This document shows, one piece after another, positions 17,861 to 25,275 of a stretch of 64,000 nt of DNA. Each line of letters starts with the position of its first letter. Within the stretch, counting starts at the first letter, position 1. The translations under genes and the position numbers were made by a program. The stretch covers positions 17,239 through 81,238 of the forward strand of contig CAJUII010000004.1 in the NCBI GenBank assembly GCA_910586405.1, read 5' to 3'. The stretch is from an uncultured Lachnospiraceae bacterium (GTDB lineage Bacteria; Bacillota; Clostridia; Lachnospirales; Lachnospiraceae). A model generated the notes under the pieces. It worked only from the letters and a program-made list of their open reading frames with translations, searched no databases and was not told the origin of the DNA.

Positions 17861-18502
17861 ATGCAGTTAACGATCAGGGAACCCGGCAGCGCCATCACAC
17901 ATTTTATCGCTTGTCTGATGGCAGCAATCGCAGCCTCCCCGCTGATCATGAAGGCGCACAGCGGACTCACCACACTGGCTCTTGCCGTGTTTGCCGCCAG
18001 CATGATCTTATTGTACGGCGCGAGCGCGCTCTATCACAGCGTCAATGTTACCGGACGCATTTTACAGGTTTTTCGAAAGATTGACCACATGATGATCTTT
18101 GTGTTGATCGCAGGCTCCTACACACCAGTATGCCTGATCGTCCTCGGCGGCACGATGGGTTACTCCCTGTTGGCGCTCGTGTGGGGCGTCGCGCTGATTG
18201 GAATGTTGGTAAAGGCATTGTGGATCACCTGCCCGAAGTGGTTCTCTTCCATTATTTATATCGCGATGGGATGGCTGTGCCTGCTCGTCTTTGGCACGCT
18301 TTGGCACACGCTGCCGCACGCGGCATTTGGCTGGCTTCTAGCGGGTGGCATCATCTACACGATCGGCGGTGTCATCTATGCGCTCAAGCTTCCCGTGTTC
18401 AACTCCCTCCACAAATATTTCGGCTCGCACGAGATTTTCCATCTGTTTGTGATGGGCGGGAGCATCTGCCATTTTATCTTTATGTATTGTTACGTTGCCT
18501 GA
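17861..18502 (+). CDS. PAQR-family membrane protein (hemolysin III / YqfA type)
   Basis: 213 aa with seven predicted membrane helices. The family metal-site residues are present: an H in SALYHSVN plus D in RKIDHMMIF, and the C-terminal HEIFHLFV histidines. Members are probable zinc-dependent integral-membrane hydrolases; the hemolysin name is historical. The ATG at 17861 follows AAGGAGG with eight-base spacing; an earlier GTG at 17837 lies inside the leader hairpin and is rejected. Single gene behind a structured leader. Confidence 0.92.
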   Translation: MQLTIREPGSAITHFIACLMAAIAASPLIMKAHSGLTTLALAVFAASMILLYGASALYHSVNVTGRILQVFRKIDHMMIFVLIAGSYTPVCLIVLGGTMGYSLLALVWGVALIGMLVKALWITCPKWFSSIIYIAMGWLCLLVFGTLWHTLPHAAFGWLLAGGIIYTIGGVIYALKLPVFNSLHKYFGSHEIFHLFVMGGSICHFIFMYCYVA

Positions 18503-18526
18503 TTTGCAATCATTGATGAGACAACA

Positions 18527-18619
18527 AGAACCAAGACATTTTCATCCGTCAATGTCTTGGTTCTATAATATCATGAGATTCCATATCCTATTTGAACCGC
18601 AGGCAAAAACCTGCGGTTC
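18527..18619. other. Two hairpins between convergent PAQR gene and spoVT
   Basis: 14-bp stem AGAACCAAGACATT/AATGTCTTGGTTCT (18527-18564) and 10-bp stem GAACCGCAGG/CCTGCGGTTC (18594-18619). Neither has a long U-tract, but the position between convergent genes fits bidirectional termination. Confidence 0.6.
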
Positions 18620-18648
18620 CTTCTTCACCTTATGGATATCACAGCTTG

Positions 18649-19197
18649 TTACTGCTCCATCTGTTTTCCGAGAAATCCTGCCGCCGACTGTGCAAGCTTC
18701 ATTTCGACCTCGTTCATCTCATCGCCTGCCTTGGCTGACAACAGCACAACAGCGCCGATCACATCCCCCTGTGTAATGATAGGGATAATCACCTCATGCT
18801 GGTATTCCTCCGCTTCATCCTCCGTCACAGACACATAATCTTTATCACTGCGCGACGTGCACACTGTCTCGCGCGAGTTCATCTTTTCCTCCAGCGCCTT
18901 GCTGACAGACTTGCCAAGCACCTGCTTGCTGTTGCTGCCTGCCGCTGCTATGATCTGGTCCCGATCCGCAATCAGCGCCAGATGTCCTGACACCTGCGAG
19001 AGACTCTCCGCATACTGTTTTGCAAAACTTCCAAGCTCGCCGATTGGCGAGTATTTTTTTAATATGATTGCACCCTCATGATCTGTAAAAATCTCCAGGG
19101 GATCTGATTCACGGATGCGGAGTGTCCTCCTGATTTCTTTAGGTATGACAACACGTCCCAAATCGTCAATCCTACGCACTATTCCCGTAGCTTTCAC
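18649..19197 (-). CDS. spoVT: Stage V sporulation regulator SpoVT (AbrB-like)
   Basis: 182 aa. The N-terminal AbrB-type swapped-hairpin DNA-binding domain reads VKATGIVRRIDDLGRVVIPK and EIRRTLRIRE; a GAF-like C-terminal domain ends AAGFLGKQMEQ. SpoVT tunes forespore gene expression under sigma-G in Bacillus. The start is GTG 19197 with GGAGG eight bases upstream, which gives the family N-terminus; an ATG 15 bp earlier would place the ribosome site inside the gene. A single gene with a terminator-like hairpin downstream. Confidence 0.94.
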   Translation of the reverse strand: MKATGIVRRIDDLGRVVIPKEIRRTLRIRESDPLEIFTDHEGAIILKKYSPIGELGSFAKQYAESLSQVSGHLALIADRDQIIAAAGSNSKQVLGKSVSKALEEKMNSRETVCTSRSDKDYVSVTEDEAEEYQHEVIIPIITQGDVIGAVVLLSAKAGDEMNEVEMKLAQSAAGFLGKQMEQ

Positions 19198-19308
19198 CGA
19201 TACTTCCTCCATTTCCAGTAATTTATTAACTGCAAGTTCATAATAACTATTAAACTGTATTGCTAGTATTTGTATATACTGGATTTTTATTCATTACAGC
19301 AGACAAAG

Positions 19309-20703
19309 CTATGAAAGCTGCAATAAATTGATCAGCAGAAACCACGCCACACCATAGTATGTGACCACGCCAATCAGGTCATTCACCGTTGTGATCAGCG
19401 GTCCTGAAGCCACTGCGGGGTCCACATGAATTTTGCTAAAAAACATTGGCACCGATGTGCCTACAATGCTGGAGATAGTCATTGCCATCAAGAGAGCAAT
19501 CCCCGCGCAGAGCGATATCGCAAACGCATATTGCGGCGATTTGCCCTTGACAAGGCACAGATACCCGCCAATCAATGCAAAGGATAAAATTCCCAAAATC
19601 AATCCATTTGAAAAACCAATCCGCATTTCCCGAAATATCATACCAATTTTTTGTCTTGTTTCCAGATTTTCGTCCATCAAAAGGCGGATGGTAACGGCAA
19701 GAGATTGTGTTCCCACATTTCCCGACATGCCCAGTATGACCGACTGAAAGCTCACGATAATGGCAAGCTGCGCGATGACGCCCTCAAACAGGCTTGTCAC
19801 AGTGGACACGCACATGCTCAGTCCCAGCAGGACGATCAGCCACGGCAGGCGCTTCTTGATACTCTCGCCCAGCGTCTCTTCCAGTTCCGCCTCCTCCGTC
19901 ATACCGGCAAGCTTTGCATAATCATCCCCCAGCTCATCATCCACAACCTCAACAATATCCTGCGCTGTGATCACGCCGATCAGCTCATTTTTGTCATTCA
20001 GCACTGGAATGGAATCCTCCGCGTAATCCTTCAGACGCTCGATACACTCCGATATCGTCTCATGATCTCTCACATACGGAAAGGACTGTGTAATCAGAGA
20101 TTCCAGATCCATATACGTCCTCGCGACAATCAGATCCTTGAGATCCACTGCCCCGTAAAAAGTCCCGTCATCATCCTCCACAAACAGCGTAGAGATATTG
20201 TCGTTCTCCTCTGCCTGTGATATAAGCGAACGCATCGCCTGCTTGATCGTCAGACTCCTGCTGATCTCGATAAAGTTCGTGGTCATCTTGCTGCCTATCT
20301 CATCCTCCTCATAAGAACAAATGAGCTTGATATCCTCTTTTGACTCCTCGTCGATAAGCTCGATCAGTTGCTTTCTGATCTCCTCATCGACCTCTTCTAA
20401 CACGTCCACCGCATCGTCAGCATCCATGTTCTCAATAATGTCTGCCGCCTGCTCCAGCTCCAGCTCACCAAGGTATTTCCCCGGATCATCCAGGTAGGCA
20501 AAGATTTCCGACACACGCTCGGCGCCCAGAATGTGATAGAGCACTTTGCGCTCATCCCCGCTCAGCTCGTCAAGCGCATTGGAGATATCATTGTCATGAT
20601 AATTTGTGAGTTCTTCCGCAAGCCTCTGTCTGCTCACATCACTCCTGATCAACTCCACCAGCTCATGAATATAGTCTGGTTCAATAAAAATTTCATTTTC
20701 CAA
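19309..20703 (-). CDS. mgtE: Magnesium transporter MgtE
   Basis: 464-aa Mg2+ channel. A cytosolic acidic helical N-domain (about 1-130), two CBS repeats (about 135-255) that sense Mg2+, and five C-terminal membrane helices with the pore motif LGMSGNVGTQSLAVTIR. The length is standard. The start is TTG 20703 behind GAAGGGCG; no ATG gives the full N-domain in frame. No Mg2+ riboswitch could be recognised in the 300-bp region upstream, which instead holds a repeat element and the terminator of the next gene. Confidence 0.95.
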   Translation of the reverse strand: MENEIFIEPDYIHELVELIRSDVSRQRLAEELTNYHDNDISNALDELSGDERKVLYHILGAERVSEIFAYLDDPGKYLGELELEQAADIIENMDADDAVDVLEEVDEEIRKQLIELIDEESKEDIKLICSYEEDEIGSKMTTNFIEISRSLTIKQAMRSLISQAEENDNISTLFVEDDDGTFYGAVDLKDLIVARTYMDLESLITQSFPYVRDHETISECIERLKDYAEDSIPVLNDKNELIGVITAQDIVEVVDDELGDDYAKLAGMTEEAELEETLGESIKKRLPWLIVLLGLSMCVSTVTSLFEGVIAQLAIIVSFQSVILGMSGNVGTQSLAVTIRLLMDENLETRQKIGMIFREMRIGFSNGLILGILSFALIGGYLCLVKGKSPQYAFAISLCAGIALLMAMTISSIVGTSVPMFFSKIHVDPAVASGPLITTVNDLIGVVTYYGVAWFLLINLLQLS

Positions 20704-20794
20704 AATAACATCGCCCTTCTATTTCTATTCTTTCCAAATTCTCTCGGGCGAATTCTCTTTTCATACACAATTCAAAACGTTATGTTCTGCGCGC

Positions 20795-20852
20795 CGGGCA
20801 CCCGTCAGCTTCTGCTGACATGCTTCCTTGGGGTGCCCGTGTGCATAAAAAG
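20795..20852. repeat. Palindromic repeat element, copy 1 (full length)
   Basis: Outer stem GGGCACCC (20795-20802) with GGGTGCCC (20831-20838) enclosing a second perfect hairpin GTCAGC-TTCT-GCTGAC (20803-20818). The 3' side continues into GCCCGTGTGCATAAAAA (20835-20851), a 17-mer found again at 30191-30207 and 38381-38397. The left arm GGGCACCCGTCAGCTTCT recurs inverted at 30177-30196. Confidence 0.8.
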
Positions 20853-20869
20853 AACACTGTTTTCAGCGT
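20847..20869 (-). terminator. Terminator downstream of the HAD hydrolase gene
   Basis: On the minus strand ACGCTG-AAAA-CAGTGT, a 6-bp stem with one G-U pair, followed by TCTTTTT and then the 17-mer ATGCACACGGGC tail. Short stem, so only moderate support. Confidence 0.5.
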
Positions 20870-21008
20870 ATCCGCCCATATGATGCTGCCCGTTCCCGTC
20901 ACAACTGTCCATGTAACTATACACTTCCTTTCCAGTGTCCTGAATAGTCTTTATTCTTTTTTATTTTATGCCGATTTCCAAACATTGTCAAGCTTTTGTC
21001 AAGAGTAC

Positions 21009-21662
21009 TTACACAAACCTGCGAATATCCCAAAGCGTATCTGCCACCGCATACAGCAGGGACAATAGCTCCTCGTCAGGCTGTGTCAGGTCCGGCACCA
21101 TCACTGGCTTGCAGCCTGCCGCATACGCTGATCGAATCCCGTTTGGTGAATCCTCCACGGCAATGCAGTCCGCCGGCTCCTCGCCAATCTGCGCACATGC
21201 ATAGAGATAGACATCCGGCGCAGGTTTTCCGTGCTCCACCTGCTTAGCACTCACAATCTTATCAAATTGATCTCGGACACCGATTTTCTCAAGATGCTGC
21301 AAGGTAAGCTCGATTGGTGTCGCTGTGGCAACTGCTGCCTTGATGCACTTTTCATGCAAAAAAGCCAGGATTTCATCAATACCGGGCTTTTTCTCCAATC
21401 CATATTTTTCGAGCCGCTCCGCCACTAGACGACGTCTGACCTCCCGTATGGCAAAGTAGTCAAAGCCTGCGCCAAAGATGTCCTTCATCATCTTCGCCGC
21501 AAGCTGTGCATCACAGCTGCGGAGCATCAGCGCATGTTCCCTTTTGAAATCAAAACCCGCCATGCGTGCTGCTTCACACCATGCTGCATTGTAATGCTTT
21601 TCCGTATCAATGAGTACTCCGTCCATGTCAAATATTACTGCCTTGATATTACTGCTCCTCAT
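21009..21662 (-). CDS. HAD-superfamily hydrolase (beta-phosphoglucomutase / phosphatase type)
   Basis: 217 aa. HAD motif I DMDGVLIDTE with a helical cap after it, motif II VATATP, motif III lysine in AKQVEHGKPAPD and motif IV VEDSPNGIRSA. Subclass I cap as in beta-phosphoglucomutases and small sugar-phosphate phosphatases; the substrate cannot be read from sequence. The start is ATG 21662, behind AAGGG/GGAG; the open frame continues 71 codons further upstream, but that part is translated 58-59 bp DNA repeats, not protein. Between mgtE and the P-loop ATPase gene. Confidence 0.9.
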   Translation of the reverse strand: MRSSNIKAVIFDMDGVLIDTEKHYNAAWCEAARMAGFDFKREHALMLRSCDAQLAAKMMKDIFGAGFDYFAIREVRRRLVAERLEKYGLEKKPGIDEILAFLHEKCIKAAVATATPIELTLQHLEKIGVRDQFDKIVSAKQVEHGKPAPDVYLYACAQIGEEPADCIAVEDSPNGIRSAYAAGCKPVMVPDLTQPDEELLSLLYAVADTLWDIRRFV

Positions 21663-21716
21663 TACTCCAACCCTTATCTTTTCTAGTTTAAAGCAGGCTG
21701 TGTCCTTCTTCACACA

Positions 21717-21873
21717 CTCCTGCACGCACTGCACCTTATCAATGCAGATTTTCTCGCGGATGCGTCCTTCCACGCTCCTGCACGCACTGCACCTTATCAA
21801 TGCAGATTTTCTTGCCGGATACGTCCTTCCACGCTCCTGCACACCACTGTGCCTTATCAGTGCAGTTTTTCTC
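21717..21873. repeat. Three tandem 58-59 bp repeats, probably derived from the upstream gene's 3' end
   Basis: Units start at 21717, 21775 and 21834 with CTCCTGCAC. The first two are nearly identical; the third is diverged and shortened. Each carries CTGCA...TGCAG dyad arms. Unit lengths of 58 and 59 bp are not multiples of three. In one minus-strand frame each unit begins E-K-(I/N)-C-x-D-K-x-Q, which resembles the last residues EKILCAMKAQ of the neighbouring ATPase gene ending at 21888. Confidence 0.85.
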
Positions 21874-21887
21874 ACTAGCTGTGCACA

Positions 21888-23144
21888 TCACTGCGCCTTC
21901 ATAGCACAGAGAATCTTCTCCCGAGGCACTTCCTGATTCTGCTGGATCAGGTTTAAAAACGCGATGTAATTTCTGATCAAATCCCGCACCGCAGCATTTT
22001 TTCCATACTGCTGCTTGAGGAAATAGATGTAATCATCATGTTCCAGCCCAGGTACATAGCCGTACAGAATCCCATGTATGTCCGCAAGCTTTTCCAGCAG
22101 TACATACATCTCGCCTGGTTCCAGCACGGACAGTCTGATCACAGGAGATGTCATATCCCTCATTTTCAAGGCACCCTCCCGCTCAAAACTGGTTTCTGCA
22201 AGCCGTGACTTCAGTGGACCAAAGCTGTATACACCCCTCGCAGAATCCTCCATCGCCTCTCTCGTGACACTAAAAATAATGCCCATATAAGAAGCTTTTC
22301 CCTGCATCACGTCATTGTAAATGGACAACAACTTGTTGTAATTGTAGTCCCTGCCAACACGGCTGGGAATCTCATACAAGGTCGTAAGTTCATCCAGACA
22401 CACGTACAATCCCGCATATCCTGCCTTCACCACAAAGTCTGCAAACAGTTTGATAAAGTCATACCAGTTCTCATCGGTAATAATCAGATTTACCCCTAAA
22501 TCTGTCTTGGCCTCTGTTCTGGTCCCGTACTCCCCACAGAGCCATCGCAGAGCCTTCTTTTGCTGCTCCAGATCACCTGTGCGGTGTCCTTTATAATAGG
22601 AAGCAAGCACTTTACCGAAGTCAAACCCGTTTACCTTCTCCTCCATCGAAGAAGTAACCATATAAATCTTTTGACTGACTCTGACATCGAAAACCTCATG
22701 TCCCGGCACAAGTCCCTCAAATTGTACCACCTCGTTTTCGAGCCCGCCAATCCATTTGTCAAGAATAAGCTGCAATGCACCGTGATCCGGGCACGCGCGC
22801 GTCGCCATATTTCTGATCAATTCCCGATAGGTCGCCAATCCCTGCCCTTTGTTTCCGGCAAGCCGTCTGTCAACGGAAAGCTCCACATCTGTCACCACGA
22901 AGTTTCTCTCCATCACATGATTTCTGAGCGTATGCAGAAGAAAAGTTTTCCCACTTCCATATTTTCCTTCTATAAAACGAAGTGCAGACCCTCCCTGTTC
23001 AATGATGGAAACATCCTGCAATAGTGCCTGAATCTCATTTTTTCTCCCCACTGTAATGTATTCAAGCCCCACTCTCGGAACGACTCCGCCCTTTAAGGAA
23101 TTTAGTACTATGGCTGCTGTTACCTCTGATATCTTGCAATCCAT
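21888..23144 (-). CDS. BrxD/DUF2791-like P-loop ATPase
   Basis: 418 aa. Walker A GKYGSGKT at 60-67, Walker B GLYVCLDELTTLYE around 246-258 with the catalytic DE at 251-252, and sensor-like FSVTREAMED. The opening VVPRVGLEYITVGRKNEI with the P-loop context matches what I recall of DUF2791 ATPases, including BrxD of BREX and ATPases in Ter-linked DNA-processing loci. No methylase, PglZ or helicase gene is present, so this is not a BREX locus. It lies 93 bp downstream of a DUF4391 gene, and its 3' end borders tandem repeats resembling its own last codons. Confidence 0.75.
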   Translation of the reverse strand: MDCKISEVTAAIVLNSLKGGVVPRVGLEYITVGRKNEIQALLQDVSIIEQGGSALRFIEGKYGSGKTFLLHTLRNHVMERNFVVTDVELSVDRRLAGNKGQGLATYRELIRNMATRACPDHGALQLILDKWIGGLENEVVQFEGLVPGHEVFDVRVSQKIYMVTSSMEEKVNGFDFGKVLASYYKGHRTGDLEQQKKALRWLCGEYGTRTEAKTDLGVNLIITDENWYDFIKLFADFVVKAGYAGLYVCLDELTTLYEIPSRVGRDYNYNKLLSIYNDVMQGKASYMGIIFSVTREAMEDSARGVYSFGPLKSRLAETSFEREGALKMRDMTSPVIRLSVLEPGEMYVLLEKLADIHGILYGYVPGLEHDDYIYFLKQQYGKNAAVRDLIRNYIAFLNLIQQNQEVPREKILCAMKAQ

Positions 23145-23237
23145 AACAACTCATTCCCCCTTACTCCCAGGAACTCCCCAGCACCCGGTTGTACAATATA
23201 TGTAAAAAAATTGATTGCTCAATTCTCTTACCGAAGG

Positions 23238-23870
23238 TTACACAACCATAAGCTGTGACTGCACAAAATCCGCATCTGCCCTGATTCTGTCCAGATTTTC
23301 AAGACTAAACTCAAAGTCTAAGGACACGCTCTCGTGATCCCTGTTAAGTCGCTCAAACGCCTTCTCGATCATGATAATACGCTTCTGTTCCCGAAGTGTA
23401 GCGTAAATCCGCCTGTGAATCTGCTGTGTCGGCCTGCCGTAATCTGTATTATAGTCCAAAAGCTCAATCATGCGATTCGGATCATACGCATAGAAATCTG
23501 TCGTGCACATCCTTCCTACAGCACCCTTTCCCTCAGGCATATACGTTCCAATTGCCAATTCACCGGCGCACAGATAAACCATCACAATCGGTCTCTGAAA
23601 TAATCCAACAAATACTTCCGTGAGCAAATCCGGCGAGAGTTTTCTCTTCAGATTCACCTCAAACACTGACAACCCCGGTTCTCTAATGAGTTCCTTCATG
23701 TCTTTGACTCCCTCTTTGTCCACCAGATGATAACTCCACTCTACGCACTCAATCTCGGCTTCAAAGATGCGGCGGCATTTCAGATTGTCAATTTTCTGGA
23801 ACAGCGCCTCTAGCGGCATTCCCTTATCAACTTTGTACTGCTTTGGAATATTATATCTTCCCTCGCTCAT
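23238..23870 (-). CDS. DUF4391-like protein paired with the P-loop ATPase
   Basis: 210 aa, soluble. Features of the DUF4391 group as I know it: NIPKQYKVDKGMPLEALFQK near the N-terminus, WSYHLVDKEGVKDMKEL, then PIVMVYLCAGELAIGTY and a C-terminal AFERLNRDHESVSLDFEFSLENL. DUF4391 genes usually accompany SF2 helicases and ATPases in defence or DNA-processing loci; no helicase is encoded here. It is probably in one operon with the ATPase gene. No catalytic motif was identified with confidence. Confidence 0.65.
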   Translation of the reverse strand: MSEGRYNIPKQYKVDKGMPLEALFQKIDNLKCRRIFEAEIECVEWSYHLVDKEGVKDMKELIREPGLSVFEVNLKRKLSPDLLTEVFVGLFQRPIVMVYLCAGELAIGTYMPEGKGAVGRMCTTDFYAYDPNRMIELLDYNTDYGRPTQQIHRRIYATLREQKRIIMIEKAFERLNRDHESVSLDFEFSLENLDRIRADADFVQSQLMVV

Positions 23871-24030
23871 TCTAATCCTCCACCTTCACACATTAGTATC
23901 TGAATTGTTAACATTTTATGTTAATCGACTCTAGCTTATTATAATATACTCTACCGATAATTTCTACATTTTATTTTACAATATTATAATTTTGTGAAAA
24001 ATGTCATGTTCTTGTGAAAAAACAAGCCAT

Positions 24031-24071
24031 AAAAGGAGGGGAAAACTGTCATATTCCACAGTTTTCCCCTC
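24031..24071 (-). terminator. Terminator after the aldo/keto reductase gene
   Basis: 14-bp stem GAGGGGAAAACTGT (24036-24049) with ACAGTTTTCCCCTC (24058-24071), followed on the minus strand by CTTTTATGG. The arms also read as a strong hairpin on the plus strand. Confidence 0.85.
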
Positions 24072-24098
24072 TTTGGGAATGCACACATATTTTTGTTA

Positions 24099-25229
24099 TT
24101 ACAGCCTGTCTAACTCCTCCTGAAGCCGCGCCAAGTCCTCCCGAATGGCGATGTGCTGCGGACATGCCTGTTCACATTTTCCGCACTTGACACAGTTTGA
24201 AGCCTTTTTCGCCGCCTCGATGTCCTGCGTCCAGTTCCACTTTGTCTCATTTACATTTTCATAGATATGATACTGGTTCCAGATCGCAAAGCACCGGGGA
24301 ATGTCAACCCCCGCCGGGCACGGCATACAGTAGCGGCAGTTCGTACACCCGTTCTGCACTCTCTTTCGCAGCGCCTCTGCCGCCTGTTCAATGATGCGCT
24401 GTTCCGCCTCGCTAAGCGGCTCAAAATCCGAAAAGGTTTTCAGGTTATCCTCCACCTGCGCCATCGTTGACATGCCGCTTAAAACCACCTTCACATTGTC
24501 AAAACTTCCCACATAGCGCAGCGCCCAAGACGATGTTGACGCCTCGGGACGCGCCTTCTTGAACAGCTCGTCAATGCCATCGTGCGGCAGCTTTGCAAGT
24601 GATCCGCCCTTTACCGGCTCCATGATAATCATAGGAATGCCAAGCTTCTCTGCAAGCGCTACGCCCTTTAGCGTCGCCTGTGTGTCTTTGTCCATATAAT
24701 TGAGCTGAATCTGGCAGAAGTCCCACTTGTATGAGGTCAGAATCTCCTCAAATACCTCATATCCGTCATGGAACGAAAACCCGAGATATTTGATTTTTCC
24801 TGCCGCACGGAGTTTTTCACAGTACGCCAGAAGTCCAAGCTCCTTAATTACGTTCCAGTGCGCACGATTCAGCGCGTGCATCAGATAAAAATCAATATAG
24901 TCTTTTTGCAGGCGCTCTAGCTGCTCATGAAAAATGCGCTCCGCGTCCGCAATGCTTTTGACATCCCATATAGGCAGCTTTGTCGCCAGATAATACGAGT
25001 CCCGCGGATAGCGCGCAAGCGCTTTTCCCGTCACCCCCTCGCTCGTACCGCCATGATAGGGGTAGGCCGTATCAAAATATGTAACGCCCGACTGATACGC
25101 TGTATCAATCATGGCAAGCGCCTCCTTTTCATCAATACTGCCGTCCGCATTCGTCGGAAACCGCATACATCCAAATCCCAGCAAAGATGTGCTGATTCCA
25201 AGTTTTTCCATTTTCCTGTACTCCATCAT
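24099..25229 (-). CDS. Aldo/keto reductase with C-terminal 2x[4Fe-4S] ferredoxin module
   Basis: 376 aa. The AKR barrel spans about residues 1-280: GFGCMRFP, the catalytic Asp/Tyr in FDTAYPYHGG, Lys in LATKLP and His in DFYLMHALN. The C-terminal part has cysteine clusters CTNCRYCMPCPAGVDIPRC and CVKCGKCEQACPQH that should bind two [4Fe-4S] centres. Such fusions are common in anaerobes and may couple carbonyl reduction to ferredoxin-type electron flow; the substrate is unknown. The start is ATG 25229 with AGGAG upstream; an extended frame to 25307 would overlap the end of mfd. Confidence 0.93.
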   Translation of the reverse strand: MMEYRKMEKLGISTSLLGFGCMRFPTNADGSIDEKEALAMIDTAYQSGVTYFDTAYPYHGGTSEGVTGKALARYPRDSYYLATKLPIWDVKSIADAERIFHEQLERLQKDYIDFYLMHALNRAHWNVIKELGLLAYCEKLRAAGKIKYLGFSFHDGYEVFEEILTSYKWDFCQIQLNYMDKDTQATLKGVALAEKLGIPMIIMEPVKGGSLAKLPHDGIDELFKKARPEASTSSWALRYVGSFDNVKVVLSGMSTMAQVEDNLKTFSDFEPLSEAEQRIIEQAAEALRKRVQNGCTNCRYCMPCPAGVDIPRCFAIWNQYHIYENVNETKWNWTQDIEAAKKASNCVKCGKCEQACPQHIAIREDLARLQEELDRL

Positions 25230-25275
25230 TTTTCTCCTTTCTAAATCCGTTTTCTTGTTCTTTCTCTCGAACCTG

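Noticed and set aside
20704..21008. Magnesium riboswitch upstream of mgtE
   Set aside because: The spacer holds the HAD gene terminator and a palindromic repeat; no M-box core could be recognised by eye.
21717..21873. CRISPR array
   Set aside because: Units are contiguous repeats without unique spacers, only three copies, no cas genes.
21663..21875. 71-codon N-terminal extension of the HAD hydrolase
   Set aside because: It translates the 58-59 bp DNA repeats, whose period is not a multiple of three; the HAD family start fits ATG 21662.
21888..23870. BREX phage-defence locus
   Set aside because: Only a BrxD-like ATPase is present; no PglX methylase, PglZ, BrxC/PglY or BrxL gene nearby.
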